This document shows, piece by piece, positions 42,781-54,627 of a stretch of DNA of 64,000 nt. Both the position numbers and the translations under genes were made by a program. The notes beneath the pieces are model-generated. The model worked only from the letters and a program-made list of their open reading frames with translations. It was not told the origin of the DNA and did not search any database. The stretch is taken from positions 1,080,904 to 1,144,903 of the forward strand of contig RPFO01000891.1 of the NCBI GenBank assembly GCA_009746045.1, given 5' to 3'. Source of the stretch: Mesostigma viride. Taxonomy: Eukaryota; Streptophyta; Mesostigmatophyceae; Mesostigmatales; Mesostigmataceae. Every line of letters begins with the position of its first letter. The stretch's first letter is position 1.

Positions 42781-45276
42781 CTAGCGTCCGCCGCTAGTGG
42801 GCGCACGTCGCTGCGACAGGACTTCAGCGAGAGCCCTACGCCCCGCATAGGTCATTTGCGAAGTCATCATCCCGGGGTGCGAACACAGGTCACACTCAAA
42901 GGCCACTTGGTAGGGGGACACCCTCTGCCGACCCAGTCTGGACAGCTCCACCCACGACCCTCTGGGCCACAGGGACAGGAACCCAGCGAGGTACTGGGGA
43001 TGGGTGAATAGGAGTGTCAGCGCCGACCGATCCACCACCCCACAACGGTGCTCGCGGACAAAGCGCACCCCCATCATGAAAACCTCCATACGCACGTGAT
43101 CATCGTTGATCGACACCGTCGGGGACCCTACAATATCGGGCGCCACCAGATTAAGAAAGACACTCCCCTCCGCTGGAGCCACCTTGGGAGGCGTCACCAC
43201 GTGCCCCACCCCGTCGACCTGATATCGCCAATCCCACCAGTCTTCGGACCCGAACCGCACAGTATGCCCCACCGCAAGGGGAAAACGAGGGTCGTCGGGT
43301 TGCGGCAGGGGCAGGGGAACCTGGGGCAGAAAGGTGATCTCTACCTGTTCCCAGTAAGCCCCGCGATCCACAGCGAACCAAGGACCCGCTTGAAACACCA
43401 GAGGAGCGGGCAGGTGCGAACCCGGGGGAACCTGAAAAGCCGGAGGTCCCTCGAAGGTCACACACAGCTTCTCCGTGCGAGGTCCTGGCCCACCATGTCT
43501 CACTGCTCTGCCCGGTACCGGCCGTATGAAGTCCCCCAATGACCACTCCTCGTGAGATGACCCAGGAGCTCTGAAAGCCGCATCATAGCCCACTGAGGTG
43601 GCTGCAGAATGATCACCTTGACGACCCTGCCTGACCATCAGGCGCTGTAACAAGTCCTGTCCTGATTGTACCGCAGCTACGAGCGCTTCCAAGCGCATCA
43701 CGGGCTCCGCTGGCACCAGAATGTCCGTACCACTAGGGTCCTCCGCGACCCGAGGTCGCGTCTCTGCCAAGGTGTGTAGGCACGGTTCCTCCGCGGAAGG
43801 GTGCTTAAGGGTCGGCCCGACGAAGTGGGCCGGACGTGTCCCTCCGCAGGACAAGGCATTGATGATCCGGCTGGTGCGGCCCGGGGACGTGGTTCCAGGG
43901 AGACTAGGAAGGTAGGCTCCGGTGGTTCCAAGGAGACATGGAAGGTAGTCTCCTCTTGGCCCGCATCCGTCGGAGGACCTGAGGGGGCCACAACCGGGGG
44001 CTCGCCCCCGGCCGGCTGTTCTGTCCTAGCCGGAGCAGCTCCCGTCGTATCCGACCGCGGTCGCCGAGCCTCTCGCTCCAATTCCACCGCCGACCCCCAC
44101 GTGCGCTCCCAGTGCCGATCAGCCGGGCGACGAGGTGGCGGTGACGCTCGGCGAGCAGTGCGTACCTCCGTTCCCGAGTCCGAACGGGAACGCGAGCGCG
44201 ATGACGGTGAGGGCGAGCGCCGACGTGCAGGTCGTTCCGGAGCACGCCGAGAAGCTGGTTGACTGCCCCGCCCCAACCCGTGGACCGCGGGCGAGACCCT
44301 CGCCCAGAGGGCGCCCCCAGCCCGTCGCCGGCGGTGGCGCCTCGAAACGCGTCACAGGACGATGTCCTGCGCCGCCCTCCAAGGAGCCCCCAGAAGGTGG
44401 ATCCCTTGGAGGAGGACGAGGAAGAGGACGGGAGGGTAGTCATCAGAATCGGAGTCGTCACCCTCGCTCCCATCATCTGGTCTTCGTCATCCATCGCCAC
44501 GATGCGATCCAGGGCCTGCCGTAACGAATACTGACCCGCGCGCATACACTTCTCGCCCCGCAACGCCCCTTCCAACGGGAGGTATCGAGGAAAGTAGTTC
44601 TCCAGATGCTTCCGCACCTCGGGTGGAATTAGGAGGAGCAACAGCCGTGGAAAAGCCAGACCTGCATCCAACGTGTTCATGCACGCATGACACAGGCACT
44701 CCCGCTCATGGGTTTCCCAGTCGATACCGACCACCACGCCGTCGCGCTCGGCGGTGCGGGTCTCGATCTTGAACCCCACATTTCTTCGCACGAACCATCG
44801 AAAATCCTCCAGCTTAGCGGGGCCGACATGCGCCAGAATGGAATCGGCGCGGAGATGTGACGGCATCTGGTTACGGCGCCGACGACGCCGCTCCACCAAG
44901 TCACCCTCCCGACCATAGTTGCGCACGAACACTCGGGGGTTAAAGTCTCCTCATTCAGCTCCTTCACTAGCTGCATCGTGCGCGCGTCCGGTGCTCCGGG
45001 TCTGGACGACGTCTCGTGCCGGCCACCACCTCCCGAGCCCCGGCCCTTAAGCACCCCTCGGACTGCAGGCTCTCCGCGAGCTGTCTGCATCCTGTCATCC
45101 TGTTCTGGTAGAGGGGCCTCCGGGTAATCTGTCGTGTCCATGTCCACCAGATCTTCCTCACTCGACTCCCCGTCTACTACCCGGATTCCTGCCTCTACGG
45201 CCTCCGCGGCGCTGGCAGAAGTCTGGCCCTGGGAAGCGCCTCCGCGGCGTCCCCCTGCACGGCCCACACACCACAA
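42781..45276 (-). CDS. Chromovirus ORF3, unknown protein (frame-broken)
   Basis: After the chromodomain stop at 45365 a further coding stretch of about 830 residues runs to 42781, spread over four frames that join at homopolymers; at about 44940 a C-run indel links NEETLTP to RVFVRNYGREGDLVE. Visible features are an acidic N-terminus, an Arg cluster (LVERRRRRRNQ), a Cys cluster (ECLCHACM), a Leu-rich helix (FPRLLLLLIPPEVRKHLENY), an RS/SR-rich basic region, and a folded-looking C-terminal domain (KLCVTFEGPPAFQV, EDWWDWRYQVDG, DDHVRMEVFMMGVRF). There is no signal peptide, TM anchor or envelope-like feature. No homology is recognised. Confidence 0.55.
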
Positions 45277-45364
45277 GCCAAGGCGTTAGTCGGCGTGTAC
45301 CTAGTACCCGGCTCACACCTCACTCTCACCCTACACCGTACACCGTTATACCGCCTGTGGCCTA

Positions 45365-48300
45365 TTAATGCAATTGGTGTGTCTTCTTGTATGCTTCCAA
45401 TAAGCGGGCGCAACCCGCTAACTCAGTAGTGCGCCAGGAGTCCTCAGACTCATGCTGCGCGAATCGCCATCGCACACGGTACTGTCGCTGGGTCCCCCGA
45501 CCTCGTTTGACATCCCGGTGTCCCACGATCGCTGCCACCTCATCCTCCTGTTCCCCGTGTCCGGATTGAACTCCAACGGGGCCGGGGGATTGACCCGACC
45601 CTGAATGGTGTTCTGGTGGTACAACTTGAGCTGGTCACGATGGAAACGGTTGGACGTGAGGTTCCATGACACTGGGACGTCCACCTGGAACATGACGTCG
45701 TCAAACTTGGTGAGAACCTTGTAGGGGCCCAGGAACATGGGACGAAGCTTAGTCTTCAGCTCCTTCTCCACCTTGTGTGAGAATCGTCCGATCTGTGGGC
45801 CCTCCACCAGGACCCAATCGCCCACCTCAATGGACGGCGCCCGGTTATCCCGCTTGCCGGCTGTCCTCTCCAGATACCGCTCGGTCGCGGCGCGGTAGCC
45901 CTGGACTGCACTGTTATGAGCCTGGTGCATCCGCTGCAGCAAGCGATCAACCCCCTGGCGTGTGTCCAGCTTGACCTGATCCTCCCCAGTCCGGGGCTCA
46001 TAAGCAAGTCGGGAGGCGTGAGAGGGTGCCTGCCAGAGTTGAGGAAAAAGGGGGTAAATCCGTGGGCGGCCTGGGGGCATTGTTCAGGGAGAACTCCACC
46101 AAGCCCAGAAGTTCCTCCCAATTGCTGCCCACCGCGTCGGTGTAGTGTCGCATGGTCTCCTGCACTGTGCGGTTCAACCGCTCCACCAGATGTGACGACG
46201 AACTGTGGTAGGCCGTGCCCAGCGACACCTTGGTGCCCAGCCGTTCGAAAACTCCTGCCAGAATTTGGCCGTGAAGAGCTTGTCGCGGTCGGAGATGAAC
46301 TGTCGGCTGAGCCCGTGGAACCGGAACACGTGCGTCAGGTATATCTTGGCGCACTCCTCCGCAGTGAGGTCGGCCGGACACGGGGCCAAGTGACACATGC
46401 GCGTCAGGCGGTCCACGAACACCAGGACCATGCTGTTGCCGCTCTTCGCCTTCTTGAACGGGCCGATGAAGTCCATCATGATAGAATCCCAAGGACCCAT
46501 CGGATCAGGTAACGTCTTGGGGACGGCTTGCGAGCCCGTGTTCCTGGACTTCATGATCTGGCACGAGGGGCACTGGCGCACATATGTCTCAATATACTCC
46601 TTCATCCCTGGCCAGTAGAAATGTTTGCGGGCCCGAGGATAAAGACGGTGGCTTCCTTGATGTCCGCCTAGAAGCGAATCGTGGAGCTCGTGAAGCAAGG
46701 CGGCCCTACAAAGCTCCGGGACATACAGCCGCCATTCCTCCGGCTGGACACTCACGAACAGGCGTCCATCCTGGAACTTGCAAGGGTAGGCACCCATCTG
46801 CTGGGGATGCGCCCGGATGGCTTCAAGCGCCGCTTCCTCCGTGACCGTGAAACGACTGATCATCGTCTCCAGGTCCGACGTGACTGTGAACGCGTCCGCG
46901 GCCGGTCTGTCTCCGCGCTCGCCTGGTTGACGAATTCGGAGAAGACTGTGGGCGGGCCGATCGGCTGAAGCTGAAAAATTCCCTGGGGCGGCACCACATG
47001 GCTAAGGGGCATGCGCATATGCGATCCCTCCCCCTCCCCGGGGGCGTCCACGTCCTCGTGGGCACTCGTCTCCTCCAAGAGAGGTGACAAGTCATCGCTG
47101 GTGGTGTGTCCCAGATGAAACAGGTGGCGGGCCCGGGGAGACCGTGGCTCCGCGCCGTAGGCGGTCCCCGGGGCGGCCACTGGTACGCAAGTGGTATGAA
47201 GCACATCCATGTCCTCGTAGAACCAATAGTCCGCCCGTCGCGAAAGGGCGTCTGGCACCACGTTGTCCGCGCCCTTGACGTATTGGATCTTGAATGGCGC
47301 AAACTGTGACAAGTACTCCATCCACCGCGCTTGGCGGGGCGTCAGGTTGGGCTGCACCAGGAGGTGGGTGAGCGGCCGGTGGTCGGTGTGGATCACCAGG
47401 CGGTGGGGGTCGAGATCCCCCTGCTCACTAATGGCCACCGAAAACTGGGCCCCCAGAAGATGATGACGCCACGTGTGGCAGCTGTAGACTACTGCCAGAA
47501 GCTCCTGCTGATGCACTGGGTAATTCCGCTCCGCCGGAATCATTGTGCGTGAGATATACTCGATGGGCTGAAGACCCTTGCCTTGGTCCTGCAGGAGGAC
47601 ACCCCCGATGGCCACCTTGCTGGCGTCCGTAGCCACGACGAAAGGAAGGGCCGGGTCCGGCAGGATAAGGACTGGTGCTGTGGTGAGGTGGCGCTTAAGC
47701 GCCTCAAAAGCCTGTTGGCACTGCTCAGCCCAGAGGAACGGGGTACCCTTCTTGAGAAGAGCGTTGATCGGGCGGCGATGGTGGCAAACCGCGGGATGAA
47801 CCGTCGGTAGTAAGATGCCAATCCCAGGAAGCTGCGCACCCCTTCACGTCCGTAGGGACAGGCCATTGCTGGACGGACTCGATCTTCTCGGGTCGGTCGC
47901 GATGCCGTCTGCGGACAAGGTATGGCCCAGAAACGGCACGCAGCGGCCGGCGCGCACCTTGGCTTTCCGCGCCGAAAGGTGCTCATCCTCCATGATCTGC
48001 AGCACGGCGTCCACATCCTCTAGGTGCTCCTCGAACGTCTTGGAGTACACCAGGATGTCGTCCAGATACGCCAGCGCGCACGTGCGCTTGTAGGTCCAGG
48101 GCGGGCGCGCCCCCTTCTGCGGGTCCGCCAGGTCCTGGGAGACCTGCGGCAAGTGGGCTGTGCCCATCACCGGACGGAGGATATCATTCATCAGCATCTG
48201 GAAGGACGCCGGCGAATTGCACAGCCCCATTGCCGCCACCCGAAACTGATAGTGACCGAAGGGCGTAGCGAACGCGGTCTTGTGGCAGTCTTCTGGCGCG

Positions 48301-49765
48301 ATGCGCAGCTGCCAAAACCCGTCCGCACAGTCGATGACGGTGAAACACGTGGCCCCCTGGACACGGTTGAAGATGTCGTCGATCCGCGGTAGAGGATACC
48401 GGGACTTGACGGTGATGGCGTTCAGCTTCCGGTAATCCGTCACCAGACGCCACTTGCCTCCTGGCTTGGGAACGAGCAGCACGCCCGCTGAGAAGGGGCT
48501 GTTGCTGGGTTCAATGAGCCCCGCGTCGAGCAGTGAAATGAGGATCTTCTTGAGCTCCACCAGCTCGACTGGGCCCATGCGGTACATGGGAGACACGGTA
48601 GGACCGGAACCCTCCTGGAGCTGGACACGGTGCAACACCGATCGATTGGGAGGGAACTGGGGGGTGCGATCCGCAAAAAGGGTAGTGCGCTTCTCCAGGA
48701 CGGCATTGAACCGCGCCAGCTCATCCGGTGTGAATCCGGCACCAATCTCGTTAAGCAGAGCCTGAGTGCTATCCAGGTCTATGCGATACATCGCGTACTC
48801 CTTGCCCTTCCGAAGCTGGCGCGCCAGCGTCTTGCTACTCATCAGGATCTGGGACGCTGGTCGAGGCCCGTCCGCCGAGCGCTCGTGTGTAATGTTATGG
48901 ACCTCCGCGGCCTGTGCCCTATACTCGCTGTCAGGGCACCAGAATGAACCATCCGGAAACCAAACTACCCGCCGGCGCACACTGATGTCCACATCCTGCT
49001 TGTCCAGCCAGTCCACTCCAATGATGATGTCGGCAGCGCCCAGCGGCGCAATAGTCGCCACCAGGTCCACCGGCGTGCCCTGCAGCACACCCTTGATGTC
49101 TGCTAGGCCCGGCGATTGGTGTCGCCGACCGTCTGAGTAGGTGACATAGACTGCCGTGGTGTGAGGCCGGGGTACCAGGCCCAGCCGACGCACCAGGGCC
49201 TCGTTGATGAAGGACGTGGAGGCGCCGGTGTCGACCAGGAACTTCACGTCCATGATCGTTTTCTCCTTCAAATACGGATCAAGGACGGTGGGAGGGACCA
49301 ATAACCCTCCGCTGAAAAGGAACAGATGCCGCGAATCTCCTTGAGATGCACGCGCCGCCGGTTGGGTGGACGCGTCTGCGGCCACGTTATTGACGTCTAC
49401 CTCTACTCTAGTTGACTCCGCGTCTGGGCTACCATCTGATTTGTCTACCCTATCCCCTACCCCGGGACCCAAGCCCATGGGCAGGGCTACTACTCCCGAG
49501 GAACGGTGGGACGGGAGGCCGCCTCGCCCGACCACCCGCCCTCTTCCCCCCCCTCCTCCTCTTCGTCCGCCCCCTCCTCGTCGTCATACTCGTAGCCAGC
49601 CACTGCCTGCGTTTGGCCGGAAGAGGAGGACTGTCGCCGCGCCTCCATCTCGTTGACCGCACGCAACACGCCCTTGGTAGAACTGGTCGCGGGTGGTCGC
49701 GGCTGCTGGTACTGCGTCGGGACCTGTCTGGCGTGCTGCAGGCGAGCCGCACGCTCACCCGCGTT
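45365..49765 (-). pseudogene. pol: Chromovirus pol: protease, RT, RNase H, integrase, chromodomain
   Basis: Protease FLVDTGASTSFI (about 49240) with IIIGVDWL; RT with VPKPGGKWRLVTDYRKLN, FTVIDCADGFWQLRI and YLDDILVYS (about 48060); RNase H with VVATDASKVAIGG, a Glu in HQQELLAVV and VIHTDHRPL; integrase with H-x-H and C-x2-C (GGHQGSHR, RQCPSCQIMK), D in MMDFIGPF, D in FISDRDKLF, E in SSHLVERLNRTVQE. The end is a chromodomain (EDEVAAIVGHRDV ... YRVRWRF ... EDSWRTTELAGC), reached through a one-base loss in a G-run near 45558. At least six frame changes occur (near 49500, 47880, 47780, 46860, 46240, 46080, 45558). Domain order RT-RH-IN-chromo defines a chromovirus. Confidence 0.85.
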
Positions 49766-49794
49766 GGGTGGTTTTACCGGATTAGGATACATTT
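49766..49794 (+). repeat. Left terminal inverted repeat
   Basis: Starts GGGTGGTTTTACCGGATTAG and ends GATACATTT; exact reverse complement of 60770-60798. Followed by TTTTG and a second TTAGGATACATTT (about 49800-49812). Confidence 0.9.
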
Positions 49795-49799
49795 TTTTG

Positions 49800-50565
49800 T
49801 TTAGGATACATTTGATGCACTGTGCAGTTTTCAGATGTGTTTGAGGGGGTTGATTGCGCCTAACATGCATTTTATTGAAGCAATGAGTTTCCCAAGATAT
49901 ACATGATATAAACTAAGACAATTGACCCATTAAGGCAATGAGACAACATCAATAAGACAACTTATGCCAATTGAATAAGACAACTCAACCTTACAGGACG
50001 TTGGGCCATCATACGTCCGGAATAATTGTCTCACTTATTACATAACCAAACTTTTTGAGGGATCGCCATGGTTGCATGGTTTCAACACATGCGCCCTGCA
50101 CTCATGTGCATCAAAGGTGTTGCGTCTAGTGCCAACTCAGTGTCAAAGAACTGATTCAATCATATTTCCCCCGTGGCCATGAAGGCCCACATGAGTTAAA
50201 CATGGCCGAGAGTGATTGCATCATCCTTCTTGGCGACATCGGTCTTGACGACGTCGATGGGGAAGACGGCAGCACCTGCATGTGAACAAAAGAATCCATG
50301 AATTGTGGCATCCAAAGGCAACAACATATTAGCATCCCATTGAACACGCAGCCACGCTGACCCGGCCATCCAGCCGCCCACGCAGCCACAAAGCCAGCCA
50401 GCCACGCAGTGACGCACCCACCCAGCCACACATCCACGCATCCACGCACCCGGCACCCCCCCCAGCCAGCCAGCCAGCCAGCCACGCAGCCACGCAGCAG
50501 CGCAGCCACGCAGCCACGCAGCCACACAGCCACGCACCCTCCTTTCCAGCCAAGCAGCCACGCAG
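49800..50565. other. Left subterminal region and low-complexity 3' flank
   Basis: AT-rich stretch with repeated ATAAGACAAC / AATGAGACAAC words at 49915-49990, then AGCCACGCAGCCACGC-type repeats at 50340-50560. Short open frames here reflect the repeat and are not called. Confidence 0.6.
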
Positions 50566-51370
50566 TCACACAGTCAACCCCCCCATCCCCCCCCCCCCCC
50601 CCCCCCCCCACCCACCCCACCCCCCACCCCACCCACCCACCCCACCCACCCACCCCACCCCCCACCCCACCCACTCAACACTACACGAATGACTCACAAA
50701 GAACTGCTGCACCACCGATGATCCCTGCGGGAACTGCTCTGCTGCCGACGGTCCCTGCGAAAACTGCTGCAGTGCCGACCATGCCTGTGGAATCTGCCAC
50801 ATTGCCGACGCTGCCTGCGGGAACTGAAGCGCTGCTGGTGACGCCAGCTGTAACTGAAGTGCTCCCGACGATGCCTGCGGGAACTGCTGTGTTGCCGGTG
50901 ACGCCAGCTGTAGATGAAGCACTGCCGACGATGCCTGCGGGAACTGCTGCTGCTGCTGCTGCGGGAACTGCTGCTGCTGCTGCGGGAACTGCTGCTGCTG
51001 CTGCGGGAACTGCTGCTGCTGCTGCGGGAACTGCTGCTGCTGCTGCGGGAACTGCTGCTGCTGCTGCGGGAACTGCTGCTGCTGCTGCGGGAACTGCTGC
51101 TGCTGCTGCGGGAACTGCTGCTGCTGCTGCGGGAACTGCTGCTGCTGCTGCGGGAACTGCTGCTGCTGCTGCGGGAACTGCTGCTGCTGCTGCGGGAACT
51201 GCTGCTGCTGCTGCGGGAACTGCTGCTGCTGCTGCGGGAACTGCTGCTGCTGCTGCGGGAACTGCTGCTGCTGCTGCGGGAACTGCTGGTGCTGCTGCTG
51301 CTGCTGCGGCGGCGGCTGCGGGAACTGCTGCTGCTGTTGCTGTAGCTGTTGCTGTAGCTGTTGCTGTTGC

Positions 51371-51466
<96 letters not shown>

Positions 51467-52935
51467 AGTTGCTGCTGCAGTTGCTGCTGCTGCTGCTGCA
51501 GTTGCTGCTCCAGCTGGACCACTTGTTTCTGCACCTCTTTGTACAGCTGCAAACCAAGCTGTTCAACCTTCTTGCTTTGGTTCTCCATAGCTCGTTGCAT
51601 CTCTCTCATCGTCTGTTCCACGCCCACCAGTACGGGGGTCGGCGGCGGCAGCGGCTGGGTACGCTCTGGCTGGGTGCGCTCTGGCTGCCGGCGTTTCTCT
51701 GCCGGCTGGGAGGACTTGGCTTTGCTGTTCCGCTTGGGTCGCTGTTGTGCGTTGGTGACGTCCACCAAAGGCGTGGCTGCCTCTGGGGGCTTCACTATGG
51801 GCGGGAGGGCACGCACTCGCATCCCCCGGCTAGGCGCCGGAGGCCACGCCGCTGCAGCAGGACCTGAATACAAGGCAAGGGCGGGGTCCCTAGGAAATCC
51901 TGTTGTCAAGATGCATGGGACCTCAGCGAGGAAGTCCCATGTCATCTGGGACACCAGCTCACCTTGGTGCGACTGGGCCCAGGCGAGAGTGCGCTCAATA
52001 CGCTCGTTTCGCGCACTCTCCGGAAATGTGTCAACTACCTTGAATCCGGGGATGTGCCCAGTGGCAGGGTCACGATCGACGACCATGCACACCACATCTG
52101 TCATCTTGATGGTAGAGGATCTCCCCCGTGCCGCATTTGTGTATGCCGATTTTAATGTTTTCTTTGTTGTGTAGGTCGTTTGGGCGACCAGCACCGCTTG
52201 CAGCTGTTTGTCGATGGTGAGGCCCCCCACCACCACCCCGAGGGTATCCCAGCCAGAAATTTCCACGACAGACAGTGCCATCGGTCCACTGCGGCTAAAA
52301 GACCTTGCAGTAGGGACCGGCGTGCCATCGTCCCGCTTTTCAGGAACGCCGGCCTCAGGTAGAGGGGAAGAGAACAGAGCCTCCTTAGTGGCGTCCAGCC
52401 CCGAACCCGGGTTTGAATGACCATGCTCGTCGGCAGGACGCTGAGGAGACATCGGGGAATCTTTCTCGTTTGTCGCATTTGCAGCCCCATCATGATGGAA
52501 GTCATCCTCTGCCATTGCAGCTTCATCATCACAACCGACATCATCATCGAAATTCAGGTCATCCTCGGTGACGGGCGGGCGAAACGAATTATCCGGGCAC
52601 TCTGGGCTGATAGTGGAAGGCTCCGTGGGCTTAATGTTGCTAGTGTGCCCTGGCTGCTCGAGCGTGGCGCACGGCTGGCATCGTGGAGGGCCGCCGCAGT
52701 CAGAGCATTGCCATTCCGTGCCGTCACCGTCGTCTGCGTGCCTGAAAATATGCGTACAGATGCCGTGCAGGACCTTGCCACATCGGCCGGCGCATTGGTG
52801 GTTTGCACCGGCCAAAAAATCTACTTTCATGGCACCAGGTTTCTTTCCTAGCACCCATTTTCTACAATCGTCCCCGGCATAACACAAATCACTCAATTCG
52901 TCCATGTCATCGCTTCGGCTATCAGCATCGGGCAT
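50566..52935 (-). CDS. PHD-like zinc-finger, polyglutamine transposon protein (copy 2)
   Basis: 789 residues, one unbroken frame. The N-terminal zinc cluster has C18, C24, C48, C52, H57, C60, W75, C77 and C80 (C4HC3, PHD-like), close to copy 1 around GANHQCAGRCGKVLHGICT. An acidic linker follows, then a conserved core (DTLGVVVGGLTIDKQLQAVL, TLAWAQSHQGELVSQM) shared with copy 1, a Pro/Lys/Arg segment (residues 400-430), and a predicted coiled coil (MREMQRAMENQSKKVEQLGL). Then come a pure Gln run of over 40 residues and about 16 QFPQQQQ heptads encoded by 21-bp repeats (50930-51300). The C-terminal 40 residues are read from a C-rich tract (50580-50680) and may not be real. Divergent from the transposase gene, 1.7 kb apart. 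Confidence 0.8.
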
Positions 52936-53039
52936 AGTTCCCGTGGCTAGTGCCCATCACCTTCCACCTTGAGCGGGGCGAAGTCACGAATTCAAGCGCG
53001 AAGTGCATTTGAATCAAGCGGGAACTGGGTGACACTGCT

Positions 53040-54120
53040 TGAAGACAGGTGAAGACGCGGTGAAGACGTGAAGACGTGAAGACGTGAAGACGTGAAGACG
53101 TGAAGACGTTCAGACACGATACGGCAAGTTCAGGTGAAGTTCAGGTGTTCAGGTGAAGCCGTGAAGACGTGAAGCCGTGAAGCCGTGAAGACGTGGTGAA
53201 GACAGGTGAAGACGCGGTGAAGACGTGAAGACGTGAAGACGTGAAGACGTTCAGACACGATACGGCAAGTTCAGGTGAAGTTCAGGTGTTCAGGTGAAGC
53301 CGTGAAGACGTGAAGCCGTGAAGCCGTGAAGACGTGGTGAAGACAGGTGAAGACGCGGTGAAGACGTGAAGACGTGAAGACGTGAAGACGTGAAGACGTT
53401 CAGACACGATACGGCAAGTTCAGGTGAAGTTCAGGTGTTCAGGTGAAGCCGTGAAGACGTGAAGCCGTGAAGCCGTGAAGACGTGGTGAAGACAGGTGAA
53501 GACGCGGTGAAGACGTGAAGACGTGAAGACGTGAAGACGTTCAGACACGATACGGCAAGTTCAGGTGAAGTTCAGGTGTTCAGGTGAAGCCGTGAAGACG
53601 TGAAGCCGTGAAGCCGTGAAGACGTGGTGAAGACAGGTGAAGACGCGGTGAAGACGTGAAGACGTGAAGACGTGAAGACGTGAAGACGTTCAGACACGAT
53701 ACGGCAAGTTCAGGTGAAGTTCAGGTGTTCAGGTGAAGCCGTGAAGACGTGAAGCCGTGAAGCCGTGAAGACGTGGTGAAGACAGGTGAAGACGCGGTGA
53801 AGACGTGAAGACGTGAAGACGTGAAGACGTTCAGACACGATACGGCAAGTTCAGGTGAAGTTCAGGTGTTCAGGTGAAGCCGTGAAGACGTGAAGCCGTG
53901 AAGCCGTGAAGACGTGGTGAAGACAGGTGAAGACGCGGTGAAGACGTGAAGACGTGAAGACGTGAAGACGTGAAGACGTTCAGACACGATACGGCAAGTT
54001 CAGGTGAAGTTCAGGTGTTCAGGTGAAGTCGTGAAGACGTGAAGACGTGGTGAAGACAGGTGAAGACGCGGTGAAGACGTGAAGACGGGAAGACGTGAAG
54101 ACGTGAAGACAAGTTCAATG
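53040..54120. repeat. Satellite of alternating 141/149-bp units in the divergent promoter
   Basis: Seven copies of CAGACACGATACGGCAAGTT occur at 53111, 53252, 53401, 53542, 53691, 53832 and 53981: spacings 141, 149, 141, 149, 141, 149. The 8-bp difference is one extra GTGAAGAC in every second unit, giving a 290-bp higher-order repeat. Each unit is itself built from GTGAAGAC/GTGAAGCC octamers and AAGTTCAGGTG words. Confidence 0.95.
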
Positions 54121-54149
54121 CAGCACTCAGCCGCAGCAGTCGCACGCAG

Positions 54150-54627
54150 GTAGAAACGAGTATTGCTGCTTGAATCTTATAATTCCTATCGAATGTAAAA
54201 CAGGCTTTTCGTAAAGAAATCCGATGTGTGGGCGGGCTTTACATAGTTGCGATTTCTGGCCTGCGATTTCTGGCCTGCGCTGGTTGTCTCTTTGATAGTG
54301 CTTCTGCCCAAGCACTACCGGCTGTAAAACAGTATACTTCTTGAAGAAATCAGTTGGGGCTTTGTTGGGCGTCACATTTGACCGGTGGGCGGAGTTTCCT
54401 GCTTCTGTGAAGGCGCCATCGAATGTAGATCAGTAGATTTTCTAAAGAAATCTGAGGTGTGGGCAGGGCCTTTATTGCTTGTGTCCATCCACCACCGGAT
54501 GTAGAACAGTAGACTTATTGAAGAAATCAGTTTAGGGTTTTGTTGGGCGCCACATTTGAGCGGTGGGCGGGGTTTCTTGCTTCTGTCCAAGCACCACCGG
54601 GTGTAATACAGTAGATTTCCTATTAAC
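54150..54627 (+). promoter_or_regulatory. Degenerate tandem repeats upstream of the transposase start
   Basis: Four diverged units of roughly 110-130 bp, each with a version of CACCACCGG.TGTA.AACAGTAGA, TTGAAGAAATCAG and GGGCG..ACATTTGA.CGGTGG, the last ending 14 bp before the ATG at 54628. Repeats of this kind next to a transposase start could hold promoter or transposase-binding sites; that is inference. A short piece of the SINE-like repeat (54250-54297) is embedded. Confidence 0.55.

Noticed and set aside
42781-45276. Envelope-like gene for ORF3
   Set aside because: No signal peptide, TM anchor or glycoprotein-like Cys pattern.
50409-51867. Plus-strand Leu- and Ala-rich frames opposite the polyQ gene
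   Set aside because: Mirror frames of CAG/CTG repeats.
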